A stretch of 64,000 nucleotides of DNA, from positions 1,612,001 to 1,676,000 of the forward strand of contig NC_068570.1 of assembly GCF_025698545.1 (NCBI RefSeq), written 5' to 3'. Made by a program: the position numbers and the translations under genes. A model generated the notes under the pieces. The model was given only the letters and a program-made list of their open reading frames with translations, ran no database searches and was not told the origin of the DNA. The DNA comes from Gossypium raimondii (lineage: Eukaryota; Streptophyta; Magnoliopsida; Malvales; Malvaceae). Below, one piece after another: positions 47,504 to 58,329 of the stretch; the first letter of the stretch is position 1, and every line of letters begins with the position of its first letter.

Positions 47504-48214
47504 ATGCTTAATGCTATGCATGACTGTATATGAGCATGCCACGATATATATATGTTGCATACATGTATGATATGTTGCATGGGAATGGGATTATTATGAT
47601 GGAGGAAGTGTACTATACTGGCAGCTCTGCTGCAAATACTGTGTAGTGCCGCAACTGGTGCTAATTTTGGAGTGTAGGAATGGGTGGGTGATTTTATCCC
47701 TATATGGAATGTTGGGCTGGAAGGAGTGGAGTGTAGAGGCTGGATGGGTAGGATTTCTAATTGCATGTCTGAACCATTATTGTCACTGTAATGGGATAAG
47801 GCCCACACTGATACTGATATTGTAATGGGCTAAGGCCCAACTGAACTGAACTGTTATTAAATTGGGCTATTTATTTTTATGGGGTTACACACTGAGTTTT
47901 CGTAAATTCATCCCTCTGTTTGTCTTACAGGTAATCCCCAATCTTAGGGACCGATGTTGCGAGGGACTCGGAGGTGGCCACACAACCGCACTTGCTTTTA
48001 CATTAGTTTTATTTTATAAGAAATTTATTTTGGGTATTTGTTCTATAATAAGGCCTTTTAAAATTTTCTTTTAAACTTTTAATTTGGAGATTTTACTTAT
48101 TTTAATTTATATCTGATAGAAGTAGGACACAGATTTTCAAAAGATGAATGTTTTTTTCAAAACACCACCTTTTCATACCATAAAATAAAAGCTTTCGCAT
48201 CAAAACAATGTTTT

Positions 48215-50628
48215 GAATATAGAACAACAAATAAGATCAACAAACTGCTAAAGACAACATGAGTTTCAATAAACGAGAATTAATATAGAGCGGGTTTTTC
48301 ATTGAAACTATGTGTAATAGGCCCAATTTTCCCAGGCCCAAAAGCATAAATAAAATAAACCAAATAAAAATTAAAAGTCTATTATTATCAGTCCATGGTT
48401 ATAAGCCCAAAATAACTAGATACAATATAAACTAAAATTAACCCCGAGCCCAATGAACTAGGCCTAATTAAGCCTAGCCCAACAAACCAACCCAAATCCC
48501 AACCCGATTGCAGAAACCCTAGCAGCAAACAACTTTCAGCGCCGCAGCCAGCAGACTCCCCTCCGCGCCGCATCACCACGCATCCTTTCCATGTCATCGC
48601 GCCTCCGTAAGCCCGTACCTGCAGCGAACACAAACAAACAAGCGCAGCAGAGACAAAATAAAAAACATTGTATTTCTTTTATTTTGTTTGGATTTTTTTA
48701 TTTTGGCTATAAAATAAACATAGAGCCCTTTGTATTTTTTTTACACACACACGGAGATTGAATACAAAAATAGAAAAACATTCAAGAAAAAAACAGAGTT
48801 TCGTAAGGTGATTTTTGATCTTTTTTCTCTTCACTTTTCTTTGTTTTTTTACTACTCTGTTCATGAATAGCATGAAATAAAAGGGAAAGAGAGGTTAGGG
48901 AGAGTAGCTCACCTGATAGTCGAGACGTCATTCGCTCTGTCGCAATCGGAGTCGGGCGAGGGATCGGGGCCTCCAAACGTCGGTTCGCTGAGCAGCATAC
49001 AAAGGAAAAATTTTGCTTAGGGTTTGTAGATATGTCAAAATGGCTTGATGCCTCGTTTTTGAGCTATATGCTACTATGAAACGGCACCATTTGAAGCCCG
49101 TTCTAATGGTTCTAAAACGGTGTCGTACTGAGCTCAAACCCGCGCGGTGACCAGACCCGAGGGCAAGATCCGTGCGTTTTGGGTTATTGGTCTATTTGCG
49201 CAGCAAGTTCCCTTTTGTTTTATGTAGTTTCAATTTGATTTTCTTCAGCCTTTTAATTTATATCGCATATTTGATTCTGATTACATTTGGATCCAAGTTT
49301 AAACGGTGTCGTTTTTTACTATTGGTTTTGGATAGTCAGATGTTTTGCGTTTATTTGCTATTTTAGTCCCTCATTTTTTCAAGTCGATTATAAAATTAGT
49401 TTATCTTTATTTTACCTTTTATTTCTATTTGTAGTGTTTTTTTATTTTTATTTAAATCCCAATTTCATTTTTAATCCATTATTATTATTACATTATTGCT
49501 AATATTATTTTAATATTTAACTTGACATGATTTTTAACTTATTATTAGTATGATTTTAAGATGTAATATACTATTATTTTAAATTATTACTAACATGTTT
49601 TAAATTTATCATGCATTATTTTTAAAGTCTATTATATACTTTTATTTTCGAACTTGACATGCTATTATTTAATTCCTTATTTATTAATATATATATTTTA
49701 TAAGAATTTGGTATAATTTGCATAATGTGTTTAATATTAGTATTACTATTCTTGCTTGAATTCATTTATTGCTTGTTTATTATTGCTTAGTGTACGTTTG
49801 GATTACAAATTATCCTCTTTACGACATACATTACTATTTCATTATATTACATTTGTTTTAAAAGTTATAATGCATTAAAGTATTAAGATCATTTTACTCC
49901 GAAAATTTTCAAAATATTTGGTGTTTACGATTCCATAGAGGTTCGTGCCCTAACTTACTGGGCTTCGATTCTTTTTGTTGAATTTAGATAGCCAAGTATT
50001 TCTTTTGCAATAAAATCACACGGATTCAAAATAAAAGTTCTCTCGGGAAGTCAAAATGTTGGATCCTAACTTACTGGATATGACATTTTGCTACCTTGAG
50101 TTAAAGATTTCTAAAAATAAAGGCAATATTCTGTATTTAGGAATTTTGGGAAATTGAACCCTAACTTACTGGGTTTTGATTTTTCATTCGACCCAAATAA
50201 CTGAATATCCTTTTCAAATTGAAATGCATGAGTTTTAATAATCAAAGGACAAACTTAATTTTGAAGATTAAAAAATGTTGCGCCCTAACTCACTGGGTGT
50301 GACATTTTAGTTCTTTGAAATAAGAGTGTCTTGTTATTCAATTCAATTTATTCAAGTTAAAAGGATCGTATTTTAAAATCTTTTCAAAATTTCGACACTA
50401 AGACATTAAACAATCGATTCGGTACCAATTTTAGGCGTTACGAGGGTGCTAACCCTTCCTCGTGCGTAACCGACTCCCGAACCTATTTTCTCAAAATTCG
50501 TAGACCAAAAAATCGTTTTCAAGGTGATCCGATCACACCTCAATAAAAGATCGGTGGCGACTCCCCATTTTCTTTTTTAAGTCGACAATAAACTTTTGTT
50601 TTAAAAAAATAGTTTCGACACTATGTTT
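48215..50628 (+). mobile_element. Tat/Ogre-like LTR, copy A, nested in the gypsy LTR
   Basis: Homologous in its second half to 21330-21850 and, inverted, to 55590-56200. It contains the repeated phrase CCTAACTTACTGG, GGCGTTACGAGGGTGCTAAC, CGACTCCCGA, and GGTGGCGACTCCCCATTTTC at 50553-50572. TGGCGACTCC matches the start of the tRNA-Arg-type primer-binding site used by Tat/Ogre retrotransposons, so the LTR should end just before 50555. The first part holds GGCCCAA-rich and CCGTTTT-type blocks (aaacggtgtcg) like copy B. Boundaries are approximate; CAATG/CTATG at the two edges may be the target duplication. No internal coding region. Confidence 0.55.
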
Positions 50629-50807
50629 TCGAAAAACACTTCAATGTGATATCGCTAGATTTGGCCATAACGTCTAGGCCGGGTTTGGGGTGTTACACAA
50701 AAAGTGGATGCGGACATTTTCACATATCAATTACCTCATTTAACTATACCCTTTAAACATTATTTTGAGATTTTTCATAATCGGGTACTTAACTGAGTTT
50801 GTACTCA

Positions 50808-51173
50808 TAAAAGTATTATAAAAGTCTTTATATTAAGAGTCAAATTGTATTTTGCTCCTTTTATTCCAAAAAATGACCAAATTTGCATGTTAGATTAAAG
50901 AATATATTGGTCCTACTAAAAGTTTCATTTGTTTTTATTGTTAAAAATTAGTCCCTGTACGTCAAAATGAGGTACACGTGGCATGCCATATGTAACTAGC
51001 TGGTTATTCTATCAGTTGCACCTGTTTTTAATAGTAGAAATGATTAAAGTTTTTAATAGAATGGACCAGTTTGCTCTTTCAGCTAACATATAAAAACTAA
51101 TTTATCTATTTTTAAGTAAAAGAAGCAAAATACAACCGGACTCCTAATATAAGAACCTCTATGATATTTTTAC
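50808..51173. mobile_element. MITE family B, copy 4
   Basis: Left CATAAAAGTATTATAAAAGT and right CTCTATGATATTTTTAC inverted tips, with interior 'gtccctgtacgtcaaaatga' and 'ggtacacgtggcatgcc'. It has the clearest inverted ends of the four copies. Confidence 0.75.
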
Positions 51174-51362
51174 TCTATTTAAACACTTAATTTCTATGCG
51201 CCATTCACATTGATACCCTTTTTTGGTTGGCTATAACAGGTTAGAGAGTTATTATTGGTCGTTCTAACTATGTCTATTAATATGGACCTTAGGCAATCCC
51301 TTTTTCTCATAGAATAAATTTGAGAGTTTTTATTTATTTATTTATTTATTGTATGTGTGAAG

Positions 51363-51805
51363 TAGAGGTGCTCATGGGCCGGGCGGTCCGGCCCAACGGC
51401 CCACCCGAAATATGGGAGGGTTTGGGTAAAAATATAGGCCCGAAATATGGGCTTGGGCAAAAAAATGAGACCCGTTTAGAAAACGGGCCGGGCCTCGGGC
51501 ACCACATTTTTGGCTCGGGCCTGGCCCGGCCCGACCCGATATAATAAATATATTTATTTTTTAAATTTTTTTAATTTTAAAATACTTTTTTTATTATTTT
51601 TTAATTTTAAAATATTTTTAATTTTAAAACATTTTTAAAATACTTTGTTTAATTTTTAAAATAAATTTTTGGTATTTATTAAAAAATGGGCCGGGCCGGG
51701 CCCGGGCTTGTATTTTTTTCTCAGGCCGGGCCTGGGCAAAATTTCAGGCCCATATTTAGGGCCGGGCCAAAATTTTTTTATGGGCCCGGCCTATGAGCAC
51801 CTCTA
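51363..51805. mobile_element. hAT-type MITE with GC-rich ends
   Basis: 443 bp with TIRs TAGAGGTGCTCATGGGCCGG and CCGGCCTATGAGCACCTCTA. The exact 8-bp duplication GTGTGAAG is at 51355-51362 and 51806-51813, the length typical of hAT elements. About 150 bp at each end is rich in GGGCCGGGCC and GGCCCGGCCC, and the ~170-bp core is almost pure A/T. Confidence 0.92.
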
Positions 51806-51813
51806 GTGTGAAG

Positions 51814-52509
51814 CATATTATGAGAGAAATCTTGTTATTTTTGGAGTATTTGTTTTCTTTCGAGCTTTCCTGGAATTATAAGTTTTCAAGTTTTTTCAAA
51901 TTTAATTATTGATGTTTTTAAGAGTCTCGAAAATTCAAGTTCAATCATTGACATTTTTATATACAAATTAGGTAAGGTTTCATAAACTAATTCTATGGTA
52001 TTCTTATTTCAATTCCGATATCTTTATTAGTTATTTATTTTATTTAAATATAATTTCTTTATTTTTATATTCAATTCATTTTAATAAGAGTCCAATCGAA
52101 ATTAACGTCTCTAATTTATATTCAAACTGTTTTTACTTTAAGATTCAATGGACATGTTTATTAATGTGTAACCGGTCATTAATTGATTTTTAATTGATTT
52201 GAATTTTCATTGAATAAAGTTTATTACTTTTTTTTTTAATTTCTTTCGAACTCAAATGAAAATTAATAAAAATAATTTTAGAAACCGCCATTGTTGGCTG
52301 CCGGTCGTGATCACCGGTGGTCTTATCCGGTAATCTATAATTGACACACATTTTTATTTGAGTAATTTATAGAAATAGTAAGCTGAATGGCGTTACATGA
52401 TCATATTTTTGCTACAACAACTTTTAAAAATAACTAAACTTGTTACTGTTACGTCAAAACTGAAATTTTAAAACAAAATAAAAACACGAAACGCAGGGGA
52501 CAAACAACA
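51814..52509. other. Intergenic, 3' side of the BAHD gene
   Basis: AT-rich. The 3' untranslated region of the BAHD gene should lie just below 52510. Nothing else seen. Confidence 0.5.
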
Positions 52510-53874
52510 TCAAATGGGTGAAGAAACAACAGCCATGAACTCTTCATCTGATTCAAGAGCTTTCATTGAAGACAGCGGAAGGCAAATTTCCATGTCAATA
52601 CTTCCTCCACCTTCAAGGCCTGGATACAGTGAAACTTTCCCATCAAACTTATTATCATATCCACTTCGAACTGTAAGTGCTTTCCCTAACCCAAACTCGT
52701 TTCCATACGTATTGAACCTTGGCGAGCTTCCAATAAGCACACTTCGTGCATATAAATGTGTAAGACACTGGTAAACGAAAGGTGAACGAAGCCAATCATT
52801 GACGAAACCACGGACTGATTTGTCTGTGTGGTTAACCACGACTTGGTTCAATTTCCAAGCAGCCCAACCGAGACCATGTTCAAGCAGTTCACCAGCTGTG
52901 GTCATTACTGTCTCGGTTTGAAATGAGTTCCCAAAGTAATTAGGGGATAATGGTGGTTCAAGTCTTGACCTATTGTTCATAGCCAACGTGCAAGCAGTAA
53001 CAGTTTCACAGGGAAAACGACGAGCCTTTGTTAAGGACAGCCACACAAATGCAGATAAAGCCTGAAAGGAGGAGATTTCGGTGGTGTTAGATTCTACGTT
53101 AGCCTTTTTTTTGAGCTTTGCGATGGACTCGGCTGAGAAATGGAATATTCTCTCTAAAACATGGGGTGTTTCTAATCTGGTGATGAACTCATCTTGGTGA
53201 CTGAAAGGAAGGGTAAGCAATGGGCCATTGTTACCCTCTGGGCACCATCTCTCCAACACTGGGGGGCGTGAGATTTTTATATTATCTCCTTGGGCTTGAA
53301 ATATTTCGGATAATGTGTTGATGAAATGGCAGAAGGTGGTTCCATCGGCAACAGCATGGTTCATGGAACAACCTATGAACACCCCATCTACCAGCTCAGT
53401 GACCTGAATCGATAACAAAGGCTTGGTGTGACCATCATAGTTGACTGCTCGATCCTGGTCAAAGAACGATTGAACAACCAACGGAACATAAGTAGGGGAA
53501 ACAATGTCGGACACCGACATATCAACAGCCGCATGTATAAATTTGGCTCCTGGGCTGTTGTTGCAATCGACAAATACGAGATAAGACTTTGGATTTTGTT
53601 CTATTTTTGTTGCAAGCCGACCTGCTAAGGGATAGAAATGAAGGAGGGCAATGGAAATGGATTTCTTGAGCCTCCCCAAGACCTTGTTGATCATTTTTTG
53701 TTCACAATAATCCCCTGGTGGTGGTTTAGCAAAGAGAAGACCCCTTTGGATGTAGTGTACGGAAAGCATGACAAGATCCCATGTTGTGAGATAAAAGGGC
53801 TGTTTTGATTCTTCGGAAACATCATGTGGTTTAACAAAACATTCTGAGATGATTCGAACTGTTGACGAATCCAT
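52510..53874 (-). CDS. BAHD acyltransferase
   Basis: Single exon, 454 residues, the usual BAHD length. The frame continues upstream to 53946 but only from a TTG; the first ATG is at 53874 and gives the typical start MDSSTVRIISECFVKP. Residues 30-52 (TTWDLVMLSVHYIQRGLLF) are the conserved N-terminal segment. The catalytic HxxxD motif HAVADG is at 173-178. The second family motif DFGWG appears as NEFGLGK at 392-398, with the aspartate replaced by glutamate and the tryptophan by leucine. The enzyme should be cytosolic and move an acyl group from acyl-CoA to an alcohol or amine. Substrate cannot be told; it resembles the uncharacterised At3g50280-type clade. A broken copy lies at 45.0-45.3 kb. 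Confidence 0.93.
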   Translation of the reverse strand: MDSSTVRIISECFVKPHDVSEESKQPFYLTTWDLVMLSVHYIQRGLLFAKPPPGDYCEQKMINKVLGRLKKSISIALLHFYPLAGRLATKIEQNPKSYLVFVDCNNSPGAKFIHAAVDMSVSDIVSPTYVPLVVQSFFDQDRAVNYDGHTKPLLSIQVTELVDGVFIGCSMNHAVADGTTFCHFINTLSEIFQAQGDNIKISRPPVLERWCPEGNNGPLLTLPFSHQDEFITRLETPHVLERIFHFSAESIAKLKKKANVESNTTEISSFQALSAFVWLSLTKARRFPCETVTACTLAMNNRSRLEPPLSPNYFGNSFQTETVMTTAGELLEHGLGWAAWKLNQVVVNHTDKSVRGFVNDWLRSPFVYQCLTHLYARSVLIGSSPRFNTYGNEFGLGKALTVRSGYDNKFDGKVSLYPGLEGGGSIDMEICLPLSSMKALESDEEFMAVVSSPI

Positions 53875-54829
53875 TTCTTTTGTTGTTGTTGTTGTTGCTG
53901 CTGAAAAAGGAAAAGATAAATTCCTGACAAAACCAGTATCTTCCAATCAGATATCACACCTACGAACTTTTTATTTTTGACAAAAGAATGAAGAAAACAG
54001 AATATATAAACTTGAAGCTCTCGTTTTCAGCCAAAGATAGTAATAAATTGGAGGAAAAAGAGAAGAAAAGTTGCAGGGAAGTGGATAGGAACATTTTCAC
54101 ATGCCGTTGCCCGCGTTGTTAGATACTCTCTTCTTTTACCTCATTTTGTGGGAAATAACTTATGAAAAACATTCTGCGCATCAAAGGAAAATAAAGTATA
54201 AGTTAATCGAAAAAGTATTTATTTTTTTAGTTTTTCATACTTCGCCTATAAATAGAGATCTTCTGCCACCTTTTTTATTATTGAATAAATTTGAATTTTT
54301 TATTATATGTGTGAAGCATACTGTGCGAGTAACAATGATTTTCTCTTACTATTTTTGAAGTATTGGTAATTTTTCAAATATTTTGAATTCGTAAGTCTTC
54401 AACTTCTCCAAGCCTAATTATCACGTTTTTAGGAGTTTTTCTTCTATGGCTTTCATATGGTTCTAAGTTCAATCATTATATTTTTTATATTTATCTAATG
54501 GTTCTAAAGGTTTTATTTATTTCAATTTCAATTTCTTTATTGCTTATTTATTTTATTTGAATCTAACTTCTTTATTTTCATATTCAATTAATCTTATTTG
54601 GAGTCTAAGTCTAAACTGGCATCACTAAAATTGATATTGGTAGAATAACCAAATTCAAGTACCAAATTTCGTTCTTTATTTTCTTTCATTTCGATATTTT
54701 CTTTTTTTCAATTTCAAAATTCGAGACTTATGAATTTTTGTTGTTGCTAAATCTTGGAATTTTGTATAAAAAATGTTATTACCTACCGTTGACGTTTGCT
54801 TAATATGAAAACAATTAATAGAAGTGATT
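53875..54829. other. BAHD upstream region and intergenic DNA
   Basis: The BAHD promoter should lie just above 53874. An 85-codon frame at 54101-54358 has no recognisable domain. Confidence 0.5.
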
Positions 54830-55580
54830 GATTGCAGAGGTCACTACGTCTTAGTACTGTGAAAAATTTGTGCAAACAAAAATAAAGAACACCAATAATT
54901 TATTTACGCAGATCAGTTTCCTTATGTCTATGAAGCCTAGCTCAGTGAATAATTTCACTATCTTTAATCCACAATACAATAAGTGATTCACACTCTTATC
55001 ACTTTTCAAGTATAGTGATCTCACATTTATACCTAAAGGCTAGAATCCTCACCTCCATATCCCCCTTGAGAACTTGGACAATAAAGATTCAACGATGTTT
55101 ACAATATAATTAGCACTCTCTCACAAAAACAATTCCACAATGAACAGATTAAAGTGTTTTCAATAAGCTCTCATTACAAAACCTAAATAAGTCTCAAAGC
55201 ATGCATTAATTGCTAATATAGAATCTAAGTGAATACAAAATAACTACTTGATAATAGCTATTACAATATCAACATTCAAAGCACAATTAATCGAAAATAT
55301 GTTCTCCAAAATCAGCAACACAATCTCGATTGAATCTCCACAATCCAAGGGTTGAATTCATTCACTCGAATCCAATCCAATCTTCAAAAGCCAGTGATTG
55401 GTTTCTATAGATGAACCATAAAATCTTCAATATAGCAGCACATTAATAGGTCCAAAAATTTTCTTTATTAAATTGTCAATCCCAATATTTCAAGGGTTGA
55501 ATTAATTCACTCGAATCCAATCCAATCTTCAAAAGTCAATGATTGGTTTCTATAGATAAACCATAGTATCTTCAATATAA
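54830..55580. repeat. Unclassified repeat with an ~85-bp internal direct duplication
   Basis: The block GTTGAATTCATTCACTCGAA through ATCTTCAATATAG at about 55352-55436 is repeated at about 55492-55577 with a few changes. The second copy ends exactly where the Tat/Ogre-like LTR (copy B) begins. The general text looks like a retroelement LTR on the minus strand, but ends were not found. Confidence 0.45.
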
Positions 55581-56365
55581 CTATCGAAACCATTTTTTTG
55601 AAAAGTCGTCGACTTTTTATTTAAAAATGAAAATTGGAGTCATCACCAATCTTTTTTATTAGGTGTGATCGGATCACCTTGCAATTTGATCGTTTTAATA
55701 AAATGTTTTGATTTTACTAAAACAACAATTTTGGTCTACGAAATTCAAGAAAATGGGTTCGGGAGTCGATTACGTGCGAGGAAGGATTAGCACCCTCGTC
55801 ACGCCCAAAATTTGTACCTAATTGATTAATTACTATCTTAATGTCGAAAGTTGAAAACTTGGAAAGAATTTAAAATACGATCCCTCTTTGTGATGATATT
55901 ATTTTTCTTTTAAATTTTTTTAATTGAATAAATCAAAACCAATGTTAAAGACCCTCTCGTCTCGAGATAACAAAATGCCACATCTCGTAAGTTAGGACAC
56001 GACATTTTGAACCTTCGAGAATACGTTTGCATTTTATTTTTTATTTTAAATCTTATGTATTTTAATTTTAAAAGGATATTCGGTTATTTAAGTTCAACGA
56101 GAAAATCGAAACCCCGCAAGTTAGGGTACGATTTTTCGAAGCTCCCAAATATAAAATTTTGCCTTATTTTGAAATTTTCCTTTTTTATGTATCGGGTAAT
56201 AATGTGACACTTAAAATAATACAAATACATTTAAATACGATACTTGGCATAAGTATTAGCACAATATAATGACGAACAAAAAGATCATATAATAGATAGG
56301 TAAATCAATAAAACGAAAATACTAGGCTAGTGAATGATGATCATTATAATACTAACAATAACATA

Positions 56366-56404
<39 letters not shown>

Positions 56405-58000
56405 TGTACTACATGCCATCATAATATTAACATAAAATAATAATAATAATAATAATATGTGTGATACGATGAAAATATGAACATCACAAAAAGAAGATAA
56501 GGGCAAAGAAATAATTTAAAGAAATAAAATAATAAAATGAACAACTGAAATAAAAAAAGGATAAAATTGGAATTTAATATAAAGTTAAAGGTATAAATCG
56601 TAAAAAAGGAAGTGAATAAATAAATACGTAAATAATAAAAATTATAAAAGATTGAAAATAATTACCGAGGGATAAATTAGAATCTAGAACGAAATTAAAA
56701 ATATAAATTTAAATAAAATACTAAATGAAATACTATGATAAAGAAGAAAAATATTAAAAAATAATAATAAATTTAAAAGAGGATAAACTTAATTGGATAA
56801 ATTTTAAAAAGGGTTGAAATTAGGACTAAAATAAAACACGCATAAGGGACAAGAGACTAAATGGGAAATTTTTTAGCATTCTTAAAACGGCATCGTTCAA
56901 CCGGGGACCAAATTGAAACAAAAATAAAATTCTGGGGTCAAATAAAAAAATGAAAAATACTGAACCGCAAACTAATTAAAAAGCGGAACGGCTAAAAGGG
57001 AAATTAGACCCTTCCGCAAAAACACGCGGATCCTGAGGTTGGAGCGGGTGGGGTCGCGGGTTGGCCCCTAAAACGACGCCATTTTGGGTGTCTGGGGGGC
57101 CTAATGAAACGTCGCCGTTTTGCAGTGCTATTTAAACCCAAAATTTTAAAAAAAAAATTCATTTCCAGCCTTTTCTAAAAAAAACTTCAAAAAACCTCTC
57201 AACATTATCTCATTCTCCCGAAATCAAATTTTAGCTCAGTCATTTGGACCCTTTGTGGTGGCATGGGTGTCGTCGGTGGCAATGCCGCCATCCACGGTGG
57301 GCGAAAAATTGAAAGAAGGCCATTTTTTGGCTTTTCGACTCCTCGAGCCCATTAGACGTCGATTTTCATCGAAACTGATGAACCTCGGCCACCTATGGCG
57401 GCGCAAACGAAAAAAAGAGGTAAGATTCAGCTCTTTTCTTTTATTTTTGTTTATTCTCTAAAAAAATAGATAAAAGAAATAAATAAAACTAAGTAAAAAA
57501 ATAAAAAAAAATAAAAAGACCACCTTTGAGAGTCTCTTTTTTTTTTTTCTGTTTCATTTCCTCTGTTTTTGTATTGATTTTGTGTGCAAAAAAATTACAA
57601 TGAGATGTTGTGGCTTTTTATAGCCGAATTTACAATATTTTTCTTTTTCTTTTGTTTTTGCCATCCATTGTTTCTTTGTTGTTGTTGTCCTTTTTTGTCT
57701 TGTCTGCAGGTACTAGGCGCGTGGAGGATGGCGTGCGGTGGTGGTGGCGTGCGTGGTGGCAGCTAGGAGCGGCGGCTAAAGGCATAGGGGGCTAGGGTTT
57801 TTTTTTTGTTTAGATGTTAGGTTAATTGGGCTAGGGTTAGGCATTTTTGTATTGGGCTTAGGTCTTGTAATTGAATTGGGTTTAATTCTGGGCCTTAGGT
57901 TTGGATGTGGGTATGTGGTTTATTTTTGTTTTGGGTTTGGGTGTTAAGTTTGGGGTCTTATTAGGCCCCCGGCTAAATTGAGCTTGTACAGCTGCCCCGC
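55581..58000 (-). mobile_element. Tat/Ogre-like LTR, copy B, inverse orientation
   Basis: 55590-56200 is the inverse of the end of copy A: GACTCCAATTTTC, GGTGTGATCGGATCACCTTG, TCGGGAGTCGATTACGTGCG, GAGGAAGGATTAGCACCCTC. Further in are AAAACGACGCCATTTTGGGT-type blocks (about 56885-57120) and a GGGCTTAGG-rich end (57790-57960). An (AAT)n microsatellite of about 15 units is at 56360-56404 and a second at 56437-56457. The short frames at 57255-57461 and 57584-57795 lie in the LTR and are not considered genes. Confidence 0.55.
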
Positions 58001-58120
58001 TTTGCTCATTGTCAAGTAACAGGAATAGAGCAAAGACTTTTAAGAAAGACCAATTTTGCCCGGTCTCGCCGAGTCTTGACTTCTTTTGGTGCTTCTCTTC
58101 TTCAAGTAGCATCGTTTTAA

Positions 58121-58329
58121 CCCACTGTCACTTCAGGGAGATGAGACTTGCTATTTTAGTCTGCTCTACTGCAACTTCAAGGACATAAGACTTGTTATAG
58201 TAGATTTAATCCAACCTACTGTAACCTCAGAGGTGTAGGATTCATCGTTTTAATCCGCTCCACTATAACGTCAGGGAGATAGAATTAATAGCTTCAATTT
58301 GCTCCACGCAACTTCAGGGGTATAAAATC
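58121..58329. repeat. ~45-bp tandem repeat, about 4.5 units
   Basis: Units of the form CCACTGTAACTTCAGGGAGA then TAAGACTT, ATTTTAATCTGCTC. Divergence between units is high. It lies next to copy B of the Tat/Ogre-like LTR and may belong to that element's internal region. Confidence 0.65.

Larger units (their letters stand above)
45542..50697. mobile_element. Gypsy-like LTR (probable solo LTR) with nested insertions
   Basis: Begins TGTAACACCCC and ends GGGGTGTTACA, perfect inverted tips of an LTR, with flanks TAAAA and CAAAA (4 of 5 bases equal). The interior has the CACACGGGCGTGTG-like, GGGCCACA-rich text (about 46800-47110) typical of long cotton gypsy LTRs, and GGCCATAACGTCTAGGCCGG near the right end. 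No gag-pol is present. Insertions inside it: a Tourist-like MITE at 46526-46674 and a Tat/Ogre-like LTR at about 48215-50628. Without these it is about 2.6 kb. Confidence 0.65.

Noticed and set aside
47208..47570. 120-codon open frame with repeated MPLCYKMTV
   Set aside because: Produced by the 27-bp minisatellite; no start context, no domain, inside an LTR.
48388..48633. 81-codon minus-strand frame
   Set aside because: Lies in the Tat/Ogre-like LTR; composition reflects GGCCCAA-rich text.
53875..53946. N-terminal extension of the BAHD frame
   Set aside because: Opens only from a TTG; the family's conserved N-terminus starts at the ATG at 53874.
57255..57795. Short frames resembling a first exon (MVAWVSSVAMPPSTVG...)
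   Set aside because: Inside LTR copy B and not continued by any downstream coding exon.
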